Below are positions 1-12,084 of a stretch of DNA of 64,000 nt, piece by piece. The stretch's first letter is position 1, and every line of letters starts with the position of its first letter. Origin of the DNA: Ceratorhiza oryzae-sativae (taxonomy: Eukaryota > Basidiomycota > Agaricomycetes > Cantharellales > Ceratobasidiaceae); NCBI GenBank assembly GCA_030998015.1, contig JARWMV010000249.1, forward strand, positions 434,001 through 498,000, given 5' to 3'. Made by a program: the position numbers and the translations under genes. The notes under the pieces are model-generated. The model worked only from the letters and a program-made list of their open reading frames with translations, searched no databases and was not told the DNA's origin.

Positions 1-1245
1 TCCGCGGTGCATACACACTTGCCTTTGGGCGGTATATAACACGCCCTTGCGGTCATGTTATCCCTGCACAACTGTAGACTCGTTTCAGATGTAAATTCTA
101 CATTGCAATCTCAAAAGCCATATTCCTGCCATACGGTTGAATTTTATGCATTTGATTAGATTTCCAAGCAAGGGTCAATGTGCGTACACATATATTCCAC
201 GCATGGCAGCGGTGCAATTTGGTCATCCCAAATTTCCGGAAATAACAGTTTCCAAGTGTAGCTGCTAATACAACTGCAGTAGGCGGACCAATCAGTGGAT
301 CCTCCGCTGCGATTGAGAGCCGTATACCGCCTAACACGGCCACTGGCGGAATATCAACTTTTCAGCGAGCCACGAGCGGGCCATGCTTTCTTCCTGCGGT
401 ACTCCTGCGGAACGCCATTCTTGCGCCAGGTCGCGTTGGGATCGCGCGCCGCCGCTTCAGGGGCGAGTCGCTTTCATGGCCGACTTTTGGCCATGTATGC
501 CGCTCCCAGACCCTGGTTGGTCGCTGAGGCGGCAGTGAGGTCGTAGGCAATGCATTCCCGAGCTAGGCGCTCGTGTGGTTAGCATTGCTCACGTGGCCTT
601 GTTTGTCCAACGAAGCGCTCTCCAGCGTAGCTTGACGTTCAGCTGGCTGCCGAGGGTGCTCATGTCTCCTACGATAATGGCATGGCGTTCAATATCCTTT
701 AAAGGATCAGGTCCTATCATCAGGGAATTTCTGGAGCCGAGCTTGAATGCATCCTCTTGATCTCGCCCGGTGAACAGCTGAACCTGATTGGTCCAAACAG
801 GCCTCGTTGTACAAGCGTTGCTGGTGTCTGATACGGATCTTGTCTGCCTCTACTAGCTAGTGCTGGAATATTCGTCAGACAGCGTGTCTCATACTTTTGC
901 TGGCCAATCTAGTTAATCTGGACTAATGAGCATGTCGGGAATAGCTGGGATCACCGAGCAACTATTAAGCCATGGAGCCACCTCCACTCATCCAGATTCG
1001 CTTCCTCGTTACTCAACTGCCTCGAGTCGCCAGACTTCCCTTCAACGCCGAAGCTCTTCCAGCATCTCCCAGCCCTCCAATCATCAAGACTCTCATTCTC
1101 ATCGAGGCAGCCCCGCCCACCCTGAACCGCCTAGTGAACATTCCTTCATTGCCCAGCCCCTCCTCAATGCAAAGCGTTTCGACCTACCGGAGCAGATACC
1201 CCGGTGTGTCGATACGATACGTCTCTGCTCGGCAATTCTGACAGC
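1..1245. other. Intergenic region, nothing recognised
   Basis: No reading frame here resembles a known family and none can be extended by plausible splicing. Bases 960-1240 are rich in CT/CA and code for low-complexity Ser/Pro peptides in two frames, which looks like promoter or 5' leader sequence of the FAD oxidase that starts at 1246. Fragments of an older decayed gene between 570 and 780 cannot be excluded. Confidence 0.5.
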
Positions 1246-2868
1246 ATGGGCAGTTTTTTCGGCCAGATTGTGACCCCGTCTGACCCCGACTACTCCATGG
1301 CCATTGCTCGTTGGGCTTACAACGCACAGCGATATGCTCGTCTCGTTGCGTATCCGCGCTTTGTCACCGACGTTTTTGCGGTTATATCGTATGCTTACGA
1401 AAATGGCATTCCGCTCACAGTGCGCGGTGGTGGGCACTCGTGCGCTGGTACCTCCTCCTGCGCCGGAGGTCTTGTTATCGACCTCTCTCGTCATTTTGCC
1501 GGGGTCCGAATCGACACCCTCAATCAGATCGCATTCGTTGGCGGGGGAGCTGTTTGGCGTGATGTAGACGAGGCTGCTATACAGTACGGTCTCGCTGCCG
1601 TTGGTGGAACTGTTAATCATACCGGTGTTGGGGGATTGACTCTCGGGGGAGGTTACGGCTGGCTCACTGGCCAACACGGTTTAGCGTGTGACAACGTCAT
1701 AGCTGCCACGATCGTGACTCCTGGAGCAGCTGACTCAAATGGAGCACTCCATCCAACATCGCGAACTGTATCGGCAGTATCTGAGCCAGACTTATTCTTT
1801 GCTATCCGGGGTGGAGGGGGTAACTTCGGGGTGGTTACTGAGTTTGCGATCAGACTTCACCCACAAAGGCGTATGGTTTGGTCAGGAACCATAACCTACC
1901 CTCCCGAAGCACTAGAGGATGTTTTTACAGTGCTCGAAGAGTGGTGGAAGGAAGCAAGTTCGGGGAAGCGGCCTAAGGAGTCTTCTTTGGTCTTCTTCTA
2001 TATTGATCCAACATTAAGAGAGGTGAGTAATATCAACCATGAAATGAAACAGCATCGCTAACGACTTTCAGCCTCGCATTGCAGTGAGGCCATTTTTTAA
2101 TGGCTCCGAGATCGAGGGAAGGGAGCGGTTCGCGTTTTTGTTTTCAATTGGTGATATCGTCTCTGCCCCATAATCTCGAACTCGCCTGACAAGGATCCAT
2201 AGGACACATCGTAGATCAGACTCGCGAACTGCCATATGAACTAGTAAACGCTCAACAGGTTTGTCCGCGGCTGAGGAGCTGGTCACCATGCTAACATGAT
2301 GATAGAACGAACAGGCCCAACCGGGGCATAACATGTATATGACTGGTACTTCGCGCAACGATTTCTCCTTTGTTACCGCTCGTGCACTTTTCGACACCTT
2401 TTCCAGGATTGCGGCTGCGCCTTACAGCGGCTCAGCAGTGATTGTGGAGTATTTGCCGCTTCATGTTGTCCGTGCTCGTTCGTCCGATTGGAGTGCATTT
2501 CCTGGGCGCAATAAAGGAGACAACATCGTGGTGCTGATCCACTGGCCACAAGGTGACGACAGTGGGAGCTTGGAAGCAGCCCAGGAATATGCAAGGCAAC
2601 TTAAGGAAGTGATTTGGGACCACGAAAGAGCAGTTGGGAATGCTGTGGACTCCGACGGTTACGCGAACTACCGTAGGTTGCGTTACTCGACGGCGCTCTG
2701 ATCATACTAAAACGCCCCATGTGCTGATCAATAGAAACGGACATAGCAGACGACAGTGCAGCTTCCCGGCTATTCGGGGAACTTTACCCCCGTCTTCAGG
2801 AAATCAAATTGGTATACGATCCGCATGGGCTGTTCAACAAGTTTTACCCTATCAAACCGCCAAGCTAG
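1246..2868 (+). CDS. FAD-linked oxidoreductase, berberine-bridge-enzyme-like
   Basis: Predicted flavin-dependent oxidase of the FAD_binding_4 plus BBE family, about 470 aa from five exons: 1246-2022, 2072-2150, 2203-2258, 2306-2672 and 2735-2868. These sum to 1413 nt in one frame. The ATG at 1246 was chosen because the protein then opens with MGSFFGQIVTP, the usual beginning of fungal members, without a signal peptide. The PP-loop motif RGGGHS carries the His that bonds FAD. The second motif reads TVNHTGVGGLTLGGGYGWL; plant bicovalent enzymes have Cys near this Asn-His, so only a single His-FAD bond is expected. The C-terminal BBE domain is recognised by LYPRLQEIKLVYDP and a following LFNKFYP. 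Members oxidise sugars, alkaloids or secondary metabolites; the substrate cannot be inferred here. No biosynthetic partners lie beside it. Confidence 0.9.
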
Positions 2869-5241
2869 CACATACGCCCCTCAAGTAGCCTTCGTACTGG
2901 AGCATTATGGGGTATCATCTGTAATAAATAAAAGTGACCTAAATTTTTCTAAACATCGACCTCTCCCTTTTTCGGTCGATCATAATATTTTTGAGTCCAA
3001 GAGATCCTGTGAAATCCTGTGAAACTTACCCATCCCCAGATGCGAGAGTATCTTCAATCAATTTTTTACGCGCAACGAAGGGCGTATGATTCTCACTAGG
3101 GGACCTGTATAGGAGCTCACATCTCACATTTATATTCAAGGATAATAGAATGGTTTAAAATCGAAGAGCAAATAGAATGAGAGTGTGGCAAAGAGGGAGA
3201 AAGAGATAGGATAGGGAGACTAAATGCGTCCCTATTTATCCCGTATGATGTCCCTAGGATTATACTGTAAGCCACTCGATGCGGCTATGCACGTAGCCAA
3301 CTGAATCAATTACCCATTCGACAGTTCGGACCACATACATTCATTATTGTATTCGACTATTTGCTATTTCTACATCCTGATCTCGTCCAGGCGCTCGGAG
3401 TGGACAGCGCAGGCGTCCACGACTTGATGTGGTTTTGTTGAGCGTGGCCGCCTGAGTGTAGTCTCATCATATATGTGCGTTGTGTAGGCGAAATAAGGGG
3501 AGAAATTTCTAAGGGGTAGCGACGGCCCAAGAGCAGAGTGGTCCAGATACGTAAAGTATGACTTATGGGGACATAGTCCGGGATGTAAGAGCTTGGTCAC
3601 AATGTGTGTGATCTCTAGGGCAAATATATCACAACAGTTGCAGACGAAAAAGGGGAAAAAATCGACAAGGGACGACGGGCATTTCCACGTTGAGATTGTA
3701 GTCAAGCGCCAGCATCCTGTCGCTCACATTGTGGCGAAACAGCACGCTGAGGGGCACGAACGATACTGAAGCCGGACCGGCACCGATGATACCAGTCACC
3801 AATATATACACGTGACCGAGCGGTTGGCACTTTGCCCTCCCTCGCACGTTACTCGGGCGAACACACAGCTCAGCTCGGTTGTCTTGATTATTTTGCCCCC
3901 CGCCTCCGTAACACCCACTTACGTAGCTCTCGCGCGTCCCCTTGACGTATCTCAGGCCGCCGTGCTATCACAAATGCCTCCACAGTGGCCGCCCTAGTGC
4001 ACGCCGCAGTTACCGACCACTTGATATCGCATAATTGCAATAGTGGCTCCCCAGGCAAGTGGTCACCATGGCTCGCCCATCCATTTTGTCGGACAAGTTG
4101 TCTGATTCTCCACAGACTTCATACAAACATACATTTCCCCGTTGCAACTAAAGCTCGTTGCAGAAACTTACGTTTATGTAGTCTATTTTCTTCAAATCCT
4201 CCTACCACGATCGCCGATGCCCTCTGGGGTAGCGCCTGAAATTCCCATATACTGTGTTCGGACGAACGAGAGATCTATCAAATTCAGACCTGACTCGAGT
4301 GTGCAACATGGGCGTCTAGCTCACCTACTGTCTGCGACCCGACGGTCGCCTCAGCTACCAGCCAATGGCTTGGGAGACGCAGGCGGCAATGGATGAGCAC
4401 CCGCCTCCCAACCGGGAGAGCGACTCAGTGGGCGGGAAGGTCTAGCTGGGATAGCCGTCTGGGACAGGACAGGGGATGGTGGGTGGGGGCGAAAAATGAC
4501 GATGCGCGCTGGTGGGTACTGCCTGAACGTCGCCGCCAAGCACACTACGCCTAGCTGCGCGTCACGTGGTTGGTACACTCGCGTCCCCGCCTGCCCCTCT
4601 GCCAGGATTATTTCTGGACCTCCGCGGGACGAATCCAGCTATTCGAATTGCGTTCGGATGGGCTTAATCGGTTTTGCGGAGTCCCCGCGAACTGATTACG
4701 AACCGAAGGTACCTCGGGTCTCTCGAGAGGCGTACCATTAATAGCACAAAAGGCTCAGCGGGAATTCCGCTATCTCCCCGCCTAACACGACAGACCTTGG
4801 ATGCGATTCCAATAGAGTAAATGCTGCTCGACGTTCCCGGCGCCTCAAGTTGTTTTGTAATGATGTAAGTTCTTTCGTAGCCTTTCCTCGTCAGCATGTG
4901 CCATATGCACACCTGTCAACATTCGTGCGACATATATGTACGGAAGAATAATTGCCGCACCAGTGCTGGGACTCCAGTGGCTAAACTCGCTCACTCGTGC
5001 TTCGTACCAAAACAATGCGGTTTTTGGCCCTGAAATAGATCCCCACCCTCTCTGGATGCCCTTGCTGAACCTTTTGCGCCTATCAGGTGGATTCCGCTAC
5101 GGCCAATAGGCACTGGTCAAATAACCGTACCCTGCATATGCCCACTCTACTGGCTCTACCCCTGGAGCGCTTAATAGTTGGTCTCAATTATAAAGGCCTT
5201 TCAATGGATTCATAGTTCCAGCCAGCTTCGTCCCTCTCGAC
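2869..5241. other. Intergenic region of 2.4 kb, nothing recognised
   Basis: No open frame gives a protein family match and no set of splice sites joins the short frames into a recognisable product. Bases 3150-3210 are purine-rich. The last few hundred bases presumably hold the promoter of the potassium transporter starting at 5242. Confidence 0.5.
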
Positions 5242-8200
5242 ATGATACGCCTTCCATTCTCGTCATCGACGAGACAGCCCTCCACGCCGATTGACCCTTC
5301 ATCCAAGGCTAGTAGTGCTGAACTCGGCAAAACAGGGGATCGCCGCAAGGCCCTCAAAGTCGGAGGTACTGCTTTGCTGATTCTGACATTTGAGACACTT
5401 GGCAAGTTTAAATAAGACCGTAGCATATCTCTCCGCTGAATCGTTTCAAAGGGATTATATACTCGGACATTGGCACATCGCCTTTGTATGTGCTCAATGG
5501 CCTCTGGCCTGCCTCTGGTCCACTGCCCAGCGAAGAGGACGTTCTTGGTGGGATCAGTGCTATTGTCTGGTCGTTGACGCTCGTCCCACTTCTCAAATAT
5601 GTCAGCCATGTTGTGTTCCCTGCGTTGCTGCTTACTCACATGCCAACATGTAGGTCTGCTTCGCATTGTCCTTTGGTACCGGCGAAGGGGAAGGGGGAAC
5701 GTTTGCTCTATTCCATGGCCTTTTCCCTCCAAACTTTATCAGCGACGATGAAGATCGGTCTCTAACCCATGACAGTTCTTACAAGTTCAAGTACGATACG
5801 CCCAGTGCCTCTAGTGGCTCGACCAGGCGCCTGGGGAAAAACAGTCGGTTGAAATGGTGGCTACTTCCATGGGTCAGTCGGCTTGCTTGAACAAATTACA
5901 AGTCGCCTGTGCGAGCTGATAGCATCTTGCCAGACACTATTCGGCACCGCCCTATGCATTGCCGATGGAGTGTTTACGCCAGCCGTCTCTGTAACCTCAG
6001 CGGTGGGCGGCATCGCAATCGCCGAGCCCAATGTTTCCAACAAAATTATTCCTATATCAATCGTAACTGAAAATATGTCAACCACTTTAAGAAAAGTCAC
6101 TAACTACGTGCACAGGCCTTCCTTGTTGTACTCTTTCTGGTTCAAAGACTCGGCACGGCAAGTATCGGAAAGATATTCGCTCCTGGTTGGTTCATCATTG
6201 TTCTGGGTCCATAGTTGGAGTCGACTAAACTACTTTTTAGTCACCCTCATATGGCTACTCCTTCTCGCTGGGACTGGCATTGCTAATATCACCCGGCATC
6301 CGGCCATCTTTCGGGCGTTCGACCCCAGCCGAGCGGTCCTTCGTGAGCAATTTCTCTATGGCATGGGGTTGATCTGCCTAATGCAAGGACTCTAGTTTTC
6401 GTTCGAACGGGACAATTCGACATCCTGGCCGGTGTATTACTCGCCGTCACCGGCTGCGAAGCCATGTTTGCCAAGTGAGTCTATTTATACCCCCCCCTTT
6501 ATTATTTCTCCTCAGTTCAGCCGAAATCTGACGAATAACCTAGCCTTGGTCAATTCAACAAAGCTTCCATCAGGGTACGAAGCCTCTTTATTAGCAAACT
6601 ATGCCCCAGTTGATTCCCTTCCAGCTCTCGTTTATTTTTGTCACATATCCAGCGCTTATCCTGGCGTATCTTGGACAAGGCGCTCGTCTCATCGTCGACC
6701 GAGAAGCTGTTTTCAACAATATTTTCTATCGAACAATCCCTGGGCCAACTGGTGGTCCCTTGTACTGGATTATGTTTGTGTTTGCGATTCTGGCGACGCT
6801 TATTGCCTCGCAAGCGATGATCACTGCTGCATTTAGCTTGGTATGTTGGCTACGGCTAAACTCGACGATTGTTTACTGAATACACGACCCGGTTTATAGA
6901 CGCAACAATTAATCAATTTGCGGAGCTTTCCCCCACTTCTCATGAAATACACTTCGGAAACTGTGCAAGGTCAGGTCTATGTCCCGGCCGTGAATTGGTC
7001 TGGTGCGTCATTTTTGTCCCTGACGCTGCTTAGTATATTGACCATTACTAAACGGCACAGTCGGGCTCGGTTGTATTATTGTTGTGGCCGTATTCAAGGA
7101 CCTTGCCGCTTTGACCAATGCTTATGGGTAGATAGGAATCGCTTCATTGGGTTTCGTGTTGAGCTAATCAGTCTGAACAGGTTCGCTGTTTCTACGGTCA
7201 TGATCGTCACCACCTCTCTCCTGGCCATACAAATTCCGTTTGTGAAACGGCTCCCAGTCATTTTCGGCGTCGCGTTCTTTGTATTCTTTGGCTTTATTGA
7301 TGGCGAGTTTTGTCCATGTACTCAAAGTGAGTGGACATATGCTAATCCCTTGACATCATGAAGGTCTATTTTGGGCCGCCTCCCTGCGCAAAGTACCCCA
7401 TGGGGCCTGGGTGCCGCTTATGATCGGCTCTGCTCTGTAGGCACCGTTTCCTCGCTCACACAAAGACTGCATGTTGACTTGGATGACTTTCAGCATGATA
7501 GTTATGTGGTTTTGGACGTGGGCCAAAGGCCTGGAGGATGAGTTTGATGGTGCCAACCGCCGAAACCTCCGACACTTTATCATGCTTGACCATATCGACT
7601 CTGAATCAAACAAGCCAGGACATAACGTGGCGACAATCCCGGTTAATTCCCCCGATTCTCAAAATCAGGAAATCACGTTTGTGGACGAACAGCTTGCTAC
7701 ACAGGAGGAGCTCGAAGACGAAAAGCTGGGGCTGTATTTGTTGAGCGACACCAAGGAACGTCGCCCGCTTCCTAGGGTTGAGACTGCCGCTGTATTCCAC
7801 AAACTATCGGCAGGGAAGGGCGTGCCTCACGCTTTCTATGGTGAGTACCCAGTTGGATTGTTGAAGCATATATGCTAATCCGTCGGATTAATCTAGCGTT
7901 CCTGCGTCAATGGCCAGCTCTCCCCCGCGTCGTTGTGAGTACATCTATTTCATTTGGGTATGAATTATAATATATAGTCGCTTCAGATTTTTCTTTCCGT
8001 ACGCATTATGCCGACCGCACGCGTCCCGCCCGAGGACAGATATGTTGTCACTCGAGTGCGATCTCTCCCAGGTTTCTTTGGTGTGACCTATTTCAAGGGT
8101 TTCCGCGACGACTTTCAAGTCAAGATCGACGATATCGTCGACAGGCTGTATGATCTCGAACTTCGGGCGGCGGGCGACGTGTCAGCAGAACAGCTGCGCG

Positions 8201-8518
8201 AGGCGAGCAAAGTCACCACGCACATTGTTCCGAGTTATTATGTTGTTAGCAAGCCAGTACAAGTGGGTGTACTGTCTCCTGTCTTGGATTGGCTCAGGTG
8301 AGCGGTGGCTGGGTGACATTGGTCGCTAGGATGTTGCTTAAACGTATGCAGAGTGGCCCTTATCGAGGGTTTCTATCGGCGCATGTCCACCATGTTTCCC
8401 GAGACGGCCAATTGGCTTGGCTCTGCCGATGAGTGAGTACATCCGTGTCTAATTTCACAGATATGCTGAATATTCCTAACTCAGGATTATCCGTGTTGGG
8501 GTGAATGCTGTGATTTAG
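5242..8518 (+). CDS. hak1: High-affinity potassium transporter, HAK/KUP/KT family
   Basis: Plasma-membrane K+ uptake system of the HAK/KUP family, about 776 aa. Eighteen exons fit with exact phase: 5242-5401, 5452-5600, 5654-5872, 5934-6062, 6116-6185, 6241-6342, 6396-6474, 6544-6574, 6625-6840, 6900-7002, 7061-7127, 7181-7302, 7364-7436, 7494-7840, 7897-7934, 7987-8297, 8352-8432 and 8485-8518. Signature segments include IIYSDIGTSPLYVLNG at the first membrane helix, FGTGEGEGGTFAL, DGVFTPAVSVTSAVGG, AYLGQGARLI, PVHG-type helix pairs and the late motif KVPHGAWVPLMIG before WTWAKGLED. A hydrophilic C-terminal tail follows, as in fungal HAK proteins. The first intron has a GC donor (GCAAGT at 5402). 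The intron after exon 12 has either a GC donor at 7303 or a GT donor 24 nt later; the GC choice restores the conserved DGLFW. Neurospora hak-1 and yeast HAK1 homologues are induced by K+ starvation; no regulatory site was identified here. Confidence 0.93.
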
Positions 8519-8708
8519 ATGCCTTGAAAGCTTTGTTACGATTTTAAATACATTTGGAATACAGGATTATATACCATGTGATCATTCGTACAGCAGCAAC
8601 CGTTTTTCAAAGGCATTCCCCAATGAAGTCGCTTCACTGTATTTAAATATAATGGTTTGCAAAATGTTATGCCCCCAGCACATCCCACCACGTACATGCT
8701 GACATGTT

Positions 8709-8860
8709 GATCAAACGCGCGGACAAACCCCATACAAGCGCTGCAGCTAGCAAGAAGCAGCCTCAGCTCTCGCACTATGCCGAGATATAAGATGAGAAAA
8801 GGTCCGTAAATGGGATATTCATGCTCGCGGTGTCAGCTTGAACTTTTCCATCCATTTATT
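8709..8860 (+). repeat. Left arm of a diverged inverted duplication
   Basis: This segment is the reverse complement of about 9045-9197 with scattered differences. The outer 67 bases match at roughly 85 percent by eye (for example GTGCGAGAGCTGAG and CAGCGCTTGTATGGGGTTT on the other arm). Similarity fades toward the loop, which is about 180 bp. It lies directly behind the potassium transporter stop, so part of it may be transcribed in the 3' UTR. Origin (MITE-like element or inverted duplication) is unknown. Confidence 0.7.
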
Positions 8861-9044
8861 CAAGATGGAGCTGAAGGTTTACGTTGCACACATGCCAATT
8901 TGCTCTCTTGTAGATCCATTCGCTGTGCCACAGGAAACGTCCTACTCTTTCAACACATTTAATCTACCCTAGTATACTTTGTATCATTTCCACCACTGGG
9001 ATAAAACCCACGGGTTTCATTGTTTCACCTACTCATTCTGTGAC

Positions 9045-9197
9045 AGTTGATGGATACGGAAAAGCTCGCGTCGATAACCGGAGTGTGAACATCTCATTTA
9101 TGTACCTCTTCTAATCTTATATCTCGGGTGGTGCGAGAGCTGAGCCTGCTTCTTGCTGGCCACAGCGCTTGTATGGGGTTTATGAGCATGTTTGACC
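9045..9197 (-). repeat. Right arm of the inverted duplication
   Basis: Partner of 8709-8860. The arm ends beside a run of C residues (9195-9205), where similarity stops abruptly. Shared blocks include ATCTTATATCTCGG (reverse complemented in the left arm) and the 19-base stretch around CGCTTGTATGGGG. Confidence 0.7.
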
Positions 9198-9412
9198 CCC
9201 CCCCCCGGCACGCGGCAGCATCTCGTCCCAAACGCGACGGAAATCCTCATTTCAGTCTGTCCTTTGATCGTGAATCGGCTTACATTGTCAGCAGATAGGC
9301 ACTCGATGATAGCCTGGAATTTATTTTCGCTTTTGTGTCAAGACAACAGCCTACATACGTTTGGGGCACTGCGGCTTGCCCAACTGGTATAAGAAGCTGA
9401 ATGATCCAGAGC

Positions 9413-10457
9413 CTATCCCTGCCTCGCCCGCTTCTTTCGTGGTTCCTCGAGGTCTTCGCTCTCGTCGCCGTCTTCTTCGTCTTCTTCATCCTCACTATCC
9501 ATTTCGTCATCACTGTCAAGCATGGCCTGGCCCTCTCCCAGATAGTATCGGAGAGCCTGGGGATAAAACTCTTGGACGATCGTAGGCCCAAGCTAAGTCG
9601 GGTAAGCGAAAAGCGGACACGATGGGACAGTTGTGACTTGCCTCTCGCTCGTCCTTGGCATGCTCAAAAAGGCTGAAGAAGCTACCAAACTCTTCGATGT
9701 CCTCTGGTTCTTCGGGGTTAACGACGCGAGGGAAAAGCTTTGTGAGGTTGTGTGCGTCGTCCTTCCAGTGAATTGTGATGGCCTACATGGCACCGAAAAT
9801 CGTCAGGTCATCCATGAATTTCAGGAAACAAGATCGAACCTGAGGGGTGATGTGCGAGTCCCACTCGAAAGCCTGTTGTGCGTCCGAAATTCCGTTGGCG
9901 TCCACACCGGTGCCGGGGGCGGGTGTCCCCTCTGGCGGGGTATATTTGTACTCTTTTTTGAGGACCTTGTCCGAAAAGTACGGGTTCTCGGCAAATTCCT
10001 GGGCGGCGCTCGTCTTGAGCTTGACCAACTATGGGGGAAGCCACTCACAAAGTTGATGGTAAAGGCGCGGTGCTCGACAGGGTCGTACTCGACCCAGATG
10101 TCGGTGAGATAGGAGAGGGCCTTCATGTCGTCTGGGCCGGCCATGTAGACGACGAGCTGGTCGTGCTGGGCAAGCGCCGTGCCCCAGAAACGAGGGAGAG
10201 ACCTGACGGCCTCGCGCCGCTTGTCGTACACGGACTGCATGATTTTGATGGTCGCCGCATCGACCGCGATCTCGGCACGCTCGTGGACTACTGGCGTCAG
10301 CAGCGAGCGCAACATCGTCGCCGTTGGACTCACGTTTGATCTGGGCGTCGACGAGCTTCTGCTGGTTGTCCGTCAGCTGCGGGGGGTCGAGCGGCGAGCT
10401 CTCGTCCCTTTCGGCTGGCTTAGCAGCGACTGTCCTGCGCTTGCTCGGTCCTCCCAT
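9413..10457 (-). CDS. SET/NAP-family histone chaperone
   Basis: Nucleosome assembly protein family member of the SET/TAF-I type, about 281 aa. Exons on the minus strand are 10334-10457, 10049-10290, 9840-9998, 9642-9782 and 9413-9592 (846 nt, in frame). The N-terminal helix is followed by the NAP core: SLPRFWGTALAQH, then YLTDIWVEYDP, then INFEFAENPYFSDKVLKKEY across the second splice junction, and WKDDAHNLTKLFP. A C-terminal acidic tail (DSDDEMDSEDEEDEEDGD) precedes a short basic end (PRKKRARQG) that may act as a nuclear signal. Family members bind H3-H4 or H2A-H2B and work in chromatin assembly. The fourth intron (9593-9641) begins with a consensus GCAAGT donor; no GT alternative keeps the frame. 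It is divergent from the F-box-like gene, the start codons being only 118 bp apart. Confidence 0.92.
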
Positions 10458-10575
10458 CGTGGACAGCGTCAGCAATTGTGCGATGTTCGGACCGTCGATT
10501 TTACGACCCTGACTTCCCTGATGGGTCACGTGCCGCTCTCCCACCCACACCAATCAGTCTCGCGTGCTTGCCACC
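10458..10575. promoter_or_regulatory. Compact divergent promoter between chaperone and F-box-like gene
   Basis: Only 118 bp separate the start codons of two divergent genes, so both promoters and both 5' leaders must sit here or overlap the neighbouring coding exons. No TATA box is visible. The plus-strand ATG at 10576 has the context GCCACCATGCG. Confidence 0.6.
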
Positions 10576-12084
10576 ATGCGCCAGCGAGCCGCCAGCATTG
10601 TCGACATCCCCGAGCTCCTGGGGATCGTCTGCAACCTCTCCAGTGCCGCGGATCTCGTTGCTTTCTCCCAGGTGTGCCGTCATGTATTTTATGTGGTCAT
10701 CCCGTTCATATGGACCAACGTAGATGGCCTCAACAACCTCTTGGGTCTGCTGCCAAACACACTCGTACAACGAGGAAACTCCATCCAAAGGTTTAGCCAT
10801 AGTCGCTTGATTGTACGTGTCTTGATACCCGGGTCTGCTCGCCGACACTAACGCTTTCGCCAGCGGCTTCCTTCACTCCAAGGCACTTCGTATGAGCGAT
10901 TCGACCTATATGCTCGTCACGTTAAGCACCTGAAAATATACAGCGAAAACGTCCAACGCTTTCCCCCATCTGGATGGAGCGTTCTCTCAGACCGATCCCA
11001 AACACACACCCTGCTCCCCAGCCTTCGGTCTCTCACTGTCCACAAATACATGGCCGATCCCCAGGGCGAAGAGGAACTCAATTGGATAACCCACTTCATC
11101 GGTCCCTCGCTCCGTGCTTTCCGCTATCAACTTGAGCAGTCTGAATTTCAAGTGGCTCGGATGCCCAAGGCTGCGGTCATGGTCCTGCTGGACCCCTTGG
11201 TCGAACACTGCCTCGCACTCGAGCGGTTGGCCATTTATCCCAAAGCCGGATCCCGGAGCTGTTATGACCTCGCTGCTACCTTTGGTACTCGTGCATTCAG
11301 CCATCTAAGGGAATTATCAGGTAGCGTTGCACTCGTTGCAGCAGATGTTTTTCCCGTCATTGGCGCTCTGCCTCGGCTGGAGCGTCTTTCTATCCACGCG
11401 TACGACCAATTCATGCCAGAACTCGCTGATTCGCTCCCTCCCCAAGCCTTCCCTGCCTTGAAGCATTTCACGCTGAGCACGTATTACGCACAAGACGCGT
11501 TAGACCTCTCACGGTTCCAGCCATTGGTATCTAGCCTCGAGTCTCTCGAGTTTCGCTGTGACTTGTACGCACATCAAGGTGAGACCTGGGACACGAAATC
11601 TGTCTCCCAACAGATTGTAGCTTCCTGGCTGGTAAACCCCCATGCCTTGAAAACCCTTCGCGTTGACTTGGATCCAGAAGACAACGGTTACGACTCAATC
11701 GACTTTACCTCGACTCAAGCTGTTGAGCACATCGTGCGATCTCGTATCGAATCTTTGTACCTTAACGGTGCCCACTTTGAGCCCTACGATACCTTTGTCA
11801 CGCCCGGAGACGACTGGTCCTTTCTGAAAAAACTGCATATGCCGGGTTATCAGACCACTTTAGAGACCCTCGCCGAGTTTACATATGCTCCGAACCTCGA
11901 GCATCTCACCGTGTCTCTCTTATTTGACGGTGTGTACCTTCGATCCGTGAGCTTCGTGCCCAACTCGTCTCTCCAAGTCTTGCAATGTACAAATGTATGC
12001 GGAGAATTATTCCAGGTGGACGAGCTGGATCCCATTGCTTGGTGGGTATTGAAAATGACCATGGCCATAAAAGGACCGAGCTAA
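10576..12084 (+). CDS. F-box-like protein
   Basis: Probable F-box-like substrate receptor of an SCF ubiquitin ligase, about 480 aa. Exon 1 is 10576-10812. The intron 10813-10863 has a strong GTACGT donor. Exon 2 begins at 10864. The start has a near-perfect Kozak context. Residues 8-50 (VDIPELLGIVCNLSSAADL, then FSQVCRHVFYVVIPFIWTNV) have the spacing of an F-box in the large Agaricomycete expansion of F-box-like proteins. The rest is leucine-rich with irregular LRR-type spacing, such as LPRLERLSIHAYDQF and LKKLHMPGYQTTLETL. The final exon is uncertain. Unspliced reading stops at 12084, but a GTGGGT donor at 12042 could join an exon starting near 12110 and give a different short C-terminus. 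Target proteins cannot be inferred. Confidence 0.72.

Noticed and set aside
926..1273. Two overlapping Ser/Pro-rich open frames upstream of the FAD oxidase
   Set aside because: Low complexity caused by CT-rich promoter sequence. The oxidase start at 1246 is complete without them.
10029..10047. A 20-nt intron in the histone chaperone
   Set aside because: Too short. A 50-nt intron with the same donor and a downstream acceptor gives the conserved FEF motif instead.
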